Source: Cryptomeria japonica (Eukaryota; Streptophyta; Pinopsida; Cupressales; Cupressaceae). From it: a stretch of 64,000 nt of DNA. Each line of letters begins with the position of its first letter. Positions within the stretch are counted from its first letter, which is position 1. This document shows, piece after piece, positions 57,326 to 64,000 of the stretch. A model generated the notes under the pieces. It worked only from the letters and a program-made list of their open reading frames with translations, did not search any database and was not told the origin of the DNA. The stretch covers positions 138,760,897 to 138,824,896 of the forward strand of contig NC_081407.1 in NCBI RefSeq assembly GCF_030272615.1, in the 5' to 3' direction. The translations under genes were made by a program, and so were the position numbers.

Positions 57326-58407
57326 TGTTGGTATTTTAGTATGGTTTTGTCATTGATGTCAACACCTACTAAACACTTATCAACTCTGGCACTTTGGAGA
57401 ATCGGCAACATTCACTGGCAAGCAAGTGACTTATGCACAGTCACTGGTATCTGGTACACCGACAGGATGTAATGATCACCGACACTTGGAAGGGCATGGA
57501 AAACACTTGGTTATGTTGAAGACATCGTGTGGACACCTTGTCTTGGAGTTTTGTTAACTGGCATGTTCGTATTTACATATTTGTTGTTACTGACAAATAG
57601 GTCCAAGTTACACCGACAGGTTTATCTTTTCCAGATCAGCATGGCACGCTATGGAGATGACTTATTATTGTTGTAAATGCATTAAGCTGACATGGTGAAT
57701 CGGTTATTGCATCAGGTATTAATTTATTTGTAAAATGATTTTATTGTATTATCCTTTAGAGCCGACCTACTAAAATTGGTCTTAGGGTATGGTATAAATG
57801 TAAGATCTTATTTGTAAGATCGAATGTGGAATGCGAAAAAGGATTGTGTGAAGGTATATGCTAGAATAAGCAGAGCTATACACGCAGACATCATTTGAAG
57901 TTGAAGGAGGGTTTTTGTGAAGACAATCAGAACTACACCGGTACTGAATCCAGCACATGAAGATGCTATTTTGAGCAGTACATTCTTATTGGATTTAACC
58001 ATTCAATTGTAGTCAGTGTGACTCCCATTTTGTGTTTGAGAAGTGAGCTCTAGGTGCTTGGCCTTTCTACACGTGCAGACCCCATTTGTATACACTTACT
58101 ATCTACAGTAGTATCATCTGATTGTGGGTAAGGTTTCCCACTGTGGTTTTTCCCCTTACAGGGTTTCCACGTACAAATATTGGTGTTATGTGTTGTGGAT
58201 GACTTTGTCTTTTTGTTTCATGCATTAATCCTAACCGGTATTGCAATTAATTGCTAAAACTGTCTACCGACATATTAGACTGGTTTACCGATATTAATCT
58301 TTAAGTTGGTATAATTGTTTTTGGTTTGAATTTGTTAGACAACTGATTCACCCCGCCCCCCCGCCCCCCATCCGCCCCCCCCTCTCAGTTGTCTCTGGGA
58401 CCTAACA
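57326..58407 (+). repeat. Element 3 3' LTR
   Basis: 1,082 bases, the direct partner of 51675-52746 with scattered substitutions. Many are C/T or G/A changes, as in ACCGGT against ACTGGT or ACCGAC. It ends GGGACCTAACA before the CGTTA flank. Confidence 0.9.
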
Positions 58408-58412
58408 CGTTA

Positions 58413-60147
58413 CATATTGAGAAACAAAACACTACCAAAGGTGAAACAATGAAAATAGTTGACAAAAATGTGACTAATTTTACAAGAAAAAACATAAACA
58501 AATTCTTTAATCTAAAAGAAAGTAGTAAGTTCTCTCCTTAAGAAGAGAGAGACAAAAAGAAAAAAAACATATGTTTGAATTGTGATAGAAAAGGGTCGAG
58601 GAGTCATAAGTGTTCTAATAGAGAGAAAATAATGAGATTGAAGAAGAGGGAGAAGTACTTGCAAAAGAACCAAATATAAAACTAAATAATGAAGATTCCA
58701 AGGAAAAATAAAGCATTATTATCTTCCTACATGCATTGAATGGAATGAATACACCACATACACTCAAAGTAATTGGTAATATTACAAATCAAAATGTGGA
58801 AATGTTGGTTGATGTTGGTAGCACACACAATGCTTTTTGATAGAAGGCTAGGTCATGAGCTCAATATTTTAATTTATCCAATCTCCGATTATCATGTCAT
58901 GATAATCAATGGAAAGCAACTCTCTTCTGGTGGTAAATGCCATCATATTACAATTCCAATGAAAAATTATCAACTAGATTCATATTCATAAATGTTTGTT
59001 ATCCCTATTAGGGGTATAGATATAGTATTGGGTGTACAATGACTTAAAACAATTATGAAAAATACCTTTCAATTTTGAAGACTTATCCATGGCTTTTAGG
59101 ACACACATGAAAAATATAAACTTTTGGGAATAAAATCACCACAAAGTGAAATCATTAGCTCTCATAAGATTGAGAAATTGCTCAAGAAAGGTTATTCTCA
59201 TACAAGGGCATTTTATAGAAGCACGAGATATGATAACTCAAGACCAACCAAAAATTTGAAAGAGATTATTCAACACCATCAACATTGATTTCAAGAATCC
59301 AAGGTTGTACCTCTAATTAGAGATCATAACATGATGTTAAATCAAACCAAGAAGCATTATTCATCCCAACAAAAGTTATTATTTATCCCCTGTCCTTATG
59401 CTTACAAAAAGGGATGATCCATGAAGAATATTCTCACGTTACAAGAAGCTAAACATAATCACTCATAAAGACAAGTTAAATATTCCTATTGTTAATGAAT
59501 TCAAAGATAATTAAATCTATGCCAAATAATATAAATGTCTTTAGCGAGAAAAAAGTAGAATAATCAAGACTTTTGGTGTCACTTAAAGGTGTTCAGATGA
59601 ACCCTAAAAACTGAAGATTTTGGGGTTTAACAAGATAGTATAGAAGATTTGTTCATACCTATCATCCAATAAAGAAACATTTCTTTTGGGAAGGTATTAA
59701 AGTGATTGTCCAAAAAAATGTGAAGGAATGTTTGATATGCCAAAAAAATAAAAGGGAACCAATAAAGACTCAAGGGCATTTACAAATATCAGACATTCCA
59801 ATATAAAACTTAACAAAAATATTAATGGATTTCATTATGGGGTTTGCCAAAGAAAAATAATCTTAATGTAATTTTTATTGTTCTGCATAGACACATTAAC
59901 AATACATATTTTTGTGGACTTTCTCATCTATTTGCTACTAATCCTATGAAAAAAGTATCCATACAAAATAATACAAAAACTTCACTAAATTTTCAAAATA
60001 ATATTGGGAAATAGAGCCACCTCAAAATTCCTAATCAAGTCAAATAATTTGTCTATTGAAGATGCAGCATGGAATGATGACCAATTCATATGAAAGATTT
60101 TAGAGTTGTTAAGCATTGAGGGCAATTCTTTTTTGAAAGGATGAGAA
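58413..60147 (+). pseudogene. Internally deleted Ty3/gypsy remnant
   Basis: Plus-strand pieces appear in gypsy order: a zinc knuckle (CLNCDRKGSRSHKC near 58575), a protease (MLVDVGSTHNAF near 58802) with Val for the Ser/Thr, an RT-start piece (VVPLIRDHNMMLNQTKKHYS near 59306), and the integrase zinc region (HFFWEGIKVI, VKECLICQKNK near 59690-59760) with LMDFIMGFAKE near 59825. Most RT and RNase H sequence is missing, so a large internal deletion is inferred. The upstream part of its gag appears to lie left of element 3, near 51630. Confidence 0.65.
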
Positions 60148-60470
60148 TGTTATGGTTCTAATATAATATATTCCTCATAAGAATATATTTTACATTCCTA
60201 AGTATAATAAGTTAAGCACTTGGGGTATGCTATTCTTAACATAAATATTAGTTAAGACACTAATCCCTCTTAATTAGGATGAAGGGGTGTGTCCTTGCAT
60301 ATTCAAGTCTATAAATAGAGAAGAGAACTCTCTCCCATATCACATATCATCTATTAGTGAATTCATATATTATTATCTAATTATTGGAGGCCACCCCCTT
60401 GAAGTGGTCTTCTATATTTCCGATTTTAACATATATTTGCATGAAGTATCATAACACTAGTGTCCCGACA
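60148..60470 (+). repeat. Candidate LTR of the gypsy remnant
   Basis: 323 bases from TGTTATGGTTCTAAT to GTGTCCCGACA. A good TATA box lies at 60310-60319 (TATAAATAGA), followed by a CTCTCTCCC start-like region. It follows the integrase remnant directly, as a 3' LTR should, after a short GGATGAGAA purine tract. No partner LTR was found. Confidence 0.5.
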
Positions 60471-62279
60471 CTGTACAAGAAACTTATAAAGTCTCCTTAC
60501 CTTCCAAACAACCCACAATCTTTGAATAATTTGATCTATGATCACCTCTTGCAACCTTATTCTCTTTCACCATGTGCCACTGTCTTATTTGCTTTCCTTG
60601 GGCTTTCAAGGTTCCTTTTGATCTATTATCATGGAAGTAATGTCCTAGCGTTCTAATCCTTAGTGCTCAATTGTTTAGTTTTCACGCTTGAGCCTTCATA
60701 TTTCTATCTCCCTAGATTTGCCCCATCATTAGCTACCTAGCAGCCCTAATCCCCAAACCTAATAGAATTTACCTTAATGTGGGTGATGTTAGACATCTTT
60801 AAATTTTGATCGCTTTTTCCTCCTCACCATCTACTTTTAGACTTGTAGACTTTTGTGTACTTTGATACTTGTAGCACTTGACATTTAATATGTCGAGTTC
60901 TCAATCCCTCTTTTCCTCTTTTCCTACTGTGTCAAATATTTATACTATGATACCTACTCCCTCTTCCTTCAAAAGAGCGTATTAATTCTCCTTATCCTCA
61001 AGCACCTTCACCATTATTTGGGGGGTTGTTGAATTTTTTCCGCTCCTACTACCCAAATGGCATTAGGTACTTCGTAGGCTCGATCCTTATTCCCCACTTT
61101 TATATGGAAAAAAATCTCTCATTTTCTACACCCTACACTTGATCATTCCCTTTCTCTCTTTGAGGATTTGGGATTCATATTACTTTCCTACATATTAATA
61201 CTTTATCTACTAGGATCTTGATTCCCCATCTTTTATTGCTTCTTCTTTCCATTAGGATCTTGATTCCCATCTTTTATTGCTTCTTCTTTCCATTTCTCCC
61301 AAGCTTCTATGGCCTTTCCTCTCCCCCTCTTCTTGTTACTTATGCAATCTAAACCTCGACTCTTAATCCTCCTAAGAATCCTAGTACATGTTCCAACCAT
61401 TAAGGTTATTGGATTTTTTATTTACCTCTATGCACTATTCAAGCATGAGTTTTTGTAGATCCTTAATGTTTATACACATTGCTCCACCTACCTCTCATGC
61501 ATTGTTTGATGCACCATTAAAGCTTGAAGATGACAACGATGAACACATACAATTGAATTGACCCCATCTAAACACTATTTGACTCCATAAACAAGATCCA
61601 ATTGCAAAGAAAAGTGTAGATTACAAAGATGAGTGTAGATATCTTGAAAATTTTAAATGTAGAACCTAGCTATGACAAGTCTACAAATAGGTCCTAGGCT
61701 ACTTTTTGAATGGTGGAAGAACATTTTAGCTAACTTGAGTCATTAGGCACTAGATCCAACATGGATTTTTGAGCAAATGGATGTGTTGGTGAATTGAATG
61801 CCTTGATTGGTGGAGAAATTTTGCGACCCCCAACAAAACAAACATAATGGATGCAAGTAGAATGTTATAAATTCAAGGTTGAAGATGATAAGGCTATTAC
61901 ATGCCTCATTTTTTAAATAACTAAAGAAGTTGAGAAATACAACTTCAGAGATCCCAAGAACACCTGCAAGCAAAATACTTGTCACAAGAGAAGAATGGAG
62001 GAAAAAAAACAATAATGGTTCTGAAGAAAAAGATTATCATTCAGAGAGGGAATTAAAAAAGAAATACAATACAATCCTTATAAAAGGATATTGTGCAACC
62101 CTAAAAGGTGTGCAACACTAAAGAAACCCAAAAGGGATCATGTGTATTTAATAATTAGAATAATTATTAAATACCTACAATATTATTAAATGCCTAAGTT
62201 TAGCTTAAGTGTAGAGGATAATAGACTAATAATTAAATAAATAATTATTAGCTAATACATGATAACTCTAAAACAACTA
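60471..62279. other. Unassigned stretch with a short tandem duplication
   Basis: No coding or transposon motifs. A direct tandem duplication of about 42 bases lies at 61211-61293 (each copy starts TAGGATCTTGATTCCC). Short ORFs are not supported. Confidence 0.4.
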
Positions 62280-63640
62280 AGGATTAAAAAATGCAGGTAA
62301 ACAAAATGCATAACAATGGGTCCTGACAACTAGGCCTGATGAGGTACCCAAGTACAAAAGATCTCTCACTAATAGAGAAAAGGAGAAAACCACATGGGAA
62401 AAACTCCTCTCCTGAAGAGAGAAATACAAGTGAAGGGTTGAAGAAGCCTCCAAACAAGAGAATGTCGCAGAAAAAAGGAACAAAGGATGAACATAAAGAA
62501 CACCATTGAAGCATGAAGTTGCAAACATTGTCAATTTGAAGAACCTCCACTAAAATAGAAGATGATCAGGTAGAGAAGATTGTACTTTGCATGAGTGCCC
62601 TCAAATAACACTACTTGAATTAGATGGCAAACAAAGGCATACAACTGAACTCGAAGATACAAATGACAAATACACCAAAGTCTAAAGTGATGATCAATCA
62701 AAGATGGAAGGTTGCCTCCAAAAATAGGAATGAAAGAGTGTCCATATGGTAAATGATCCATCTCACTGAAATGCATAGGTAACTAGCCACTACATCTGCC
62801 TAGTACATAGGGACAAATATTGAATACATAGCTCACTCCAATGAACCAAGGAAGCATTAGAATCAACAACCAACAGGAGAAACCCCCCCCATAATGCTGA
62901 CAAGGGAGAGATGACAAGTACACTGAAACTGAATGCCAAGAAAAATTGCATGACAAAGAACCAGGAACATCGAGAGTGCAGCAGAAAGTACAAACACATA
63001 TAAAGGCTAGTGTCGTGGAAGGAACACTCACGTGACAAAGGTAGATGGTAAACAAAGGCAAACATCAAAACCCCCCCATGGAACTTTATAATGGAGTGCG
63101 AGTACAATAAGGCACAAAATGTGCAAGATCCCAAGCATGCAAAGCATAGTGGCACTTTATCTTAGTGTGTTTGCAAAAAAGAAAATTCTTACAAAATGAT
63201 GTATACAATACTCAAAGAAGACAAAAGGATGGAAATACAGAAATAATAGCCAAAGATGAGTCATCCCACACAAAGAAAAGGATCCCAGGAGTGGAAACAT
63301 CCAAGATATTCACTAGAGTGCATAAATACAAAACACTGAATAAAATGTACCTGGAGCAGAATCTGGAAAGAAGACCCATACCACTAAAAATTGCATAGAA
63401 CCGCTTTCCAACGATATCTCGTGTGCCCAAAAACGGAGTCTGGATGCTCAAGATATGCCTCCCGGAGTGCCAAAAAGAACTTCTAGCTTTGACGTAAAAA
63501 AAAGACATCAAAACAACAAAAACAAAAGATCAAACCTCTAGATCTGAATAGAACTCAGAAAGAGATTTTCGACGTCTATTTGTTTGCCAAAATCTGACTC
63601 TGTTTGCCCAAGTTATGACAAAAAACAACCCCCCTATCAA
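62280..63640 (-). other. Probable non-coding internal region of a minus-strand copia relative
   Basis: On the minus strand, about 62540-62280 resembles the tail of element 2 (GGGTACCT, GTGAGAGAT, TTTTTCCCATG words). Near 63480-63390 a GGCATATCTTGAGCATCC segment resembles its leader. ORFs such as 63155-62790 are hydrophobic and lack any domain. No gag or pol is visible, so this would be a coding-less derivative. The link is by short shared words only. Confidence 0.3.
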
Positions 63641-63649
63641 AAAGACTTT

Positions 63650-63960
63650 CAAGAGGGGTCTAGCAGTGACTAGGCAGCGTTGTCGGTAGAGGTGTCAGGT
63701 CGACCGACGATGTCTGCAAGTGGTGGCGGTCACTGCTGACGGTTATCGCCGTTGTTGGTGGCGGTTACTGCTACTGCTAGTCGTGGCGGTGGACTGCAGG
63801 TGATGGCAATCATCACTGACGGTTACCATCGCTGCTGGTGGCGGTCACCGCTGACGGTTACCATCACTGCTGGTGGCGGTTACCACTGCTGCTGGTCGTG
63901 GCGGTGAGTAAACCACCAGCAGCAGTGGTTTCGTTGATCGGTGTTGTGACTGTAGCGATG
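63650..63960. repeat. GC-rich minisatellite-like tract
   Basis: Imperfect repeats of GGTGGCGGTTACC, TGCTGCTGGTCGTGGCGG and CACTGACGGTTACCATC occur about eight times in 300 bases. The last part (CACCAGCAGCAGTGG) is the inverted form of an earlier unit, so a hairpin is possible. It contrasts with the AT-rich setting and sits where the GC-rich leader of element 2 would correspond. Confidence 0.65.
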
Positions 63961-64000
63961 CGGAGATCACGCCATCTTGGGCACGTCGTTAAGCTGCCCA

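Larger units (their letters stand above)
51675..58407 (+). mobile_element. Element 3: near full-length copia retrotransposon
   Basis: A 6.7-kb plus-strand element has LTRs at 51675-52746 and 57326-58407, a primer site at 52749-52760, gag from 52804, then protease, integrase, reverse transcriptase and RNase H in copia order to 56945. A polypurine tract lies at 57314-57325. The flanks are CATTA and CGTTA, which fit one duplication with a CG-to-CA transition. It is the only element in the window with every pol domain. A handful of stops and one frameshift inactivate it. It lies inside a gypsy remnant. Confidence 0.9.

Noticed and set aside
62277-63511. Minus-strand Phe/Leu/Ser-rich ORFs as possible membrane proteins
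   Set aside because: They overlap in several frames, lack starts in context, and resemble non-coding tail sequence of element 2 at the DNA level.

Overview
Overall character. The window reads as nuclear DNA from a large, repeat-rich plant genome. It contains nested Ty1/copia and Ty3/gypsy LTR retrotransposons, L1-type LINEs with an RNase H domain, AT-rich spacers, and one multi-exon gene or gene-like relic with introns. The old gypsy remnants, solo LTRs and many CAG-to-TAG stop codons would fit a gymnosperm (conifer-type) genome. That assignment is an inference; no marker gene fixes the species. I see no bacterial genes, no CRISPR array, no rRNA and no tRNA gene.

Layout, left to right. 1-1641 is unassigned. 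From 1642 to 19324 (+) runs a broken multi-exon gene: an Arg/Gly-rich ORF, a degenerate SET-like domain, then exons resembling the plant Ptta/En/Spm transposase family, a tandem array of small exons, and a terminal exon ending at 19324. Two LTR elements split it. Element 1 (3520-12368, minus) has perfect TTACT duplications; element 2 (13885-18916, plus) has perfect AACAT duplications. A CACTA-like terminus begins at 20924. 21980-24738 holds minus-strand copia debris related to element 2. 28039-32979 is a 4.9-kb probable solo LTR flanked by TCCTC, with a young 5'-truncated LINE inside it. 33085-34320 is a decayed gypsy RNase H-integrase piece. 34768 to about 42950 is a long minus-strand LINE. 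43521-44910 is a CT microsatellite plus pyrimidine-rich DNA with a telomere-like patch. 44911-51540 holds LTRs and a copia gag-protease fragment on the minus strand. 51675-58407 (element 3) is a nearly full-length copia retrotransposon inserted into a gypsy remnant that resumes at 58413 and runs to an LTR at 60148-60470. The right end (62280-64000) looks like non-coding internal and leader sequence of a minus-strand copia relative with a GC-rich minisatellite.

How the parts relate. Element 3 carries all copia domains (gag, protease, integrase, reverse transcriptase, RNase H). Element 1 carries none of the catalytic ones. It has a zinc-knuckle gag without the usual N-terminal domain, plus a separate reading frame of about 1,070 codons that I cannot assign to any family. 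Elements 1 and 3 share the same tRNA primer site and essentially the same polypurine tract with its upstream sequence, so a donor like element 3 could have mobilised element 1. Element 2 is a gag-protease-only copia. Essentially every element is inactivated by stops and frameshifts.

The most interesting objects are element 1 with its unknown long ORF, the SET-like/Ptta-like gene with its tandem small exons, and the LINE with a possible third ORF.
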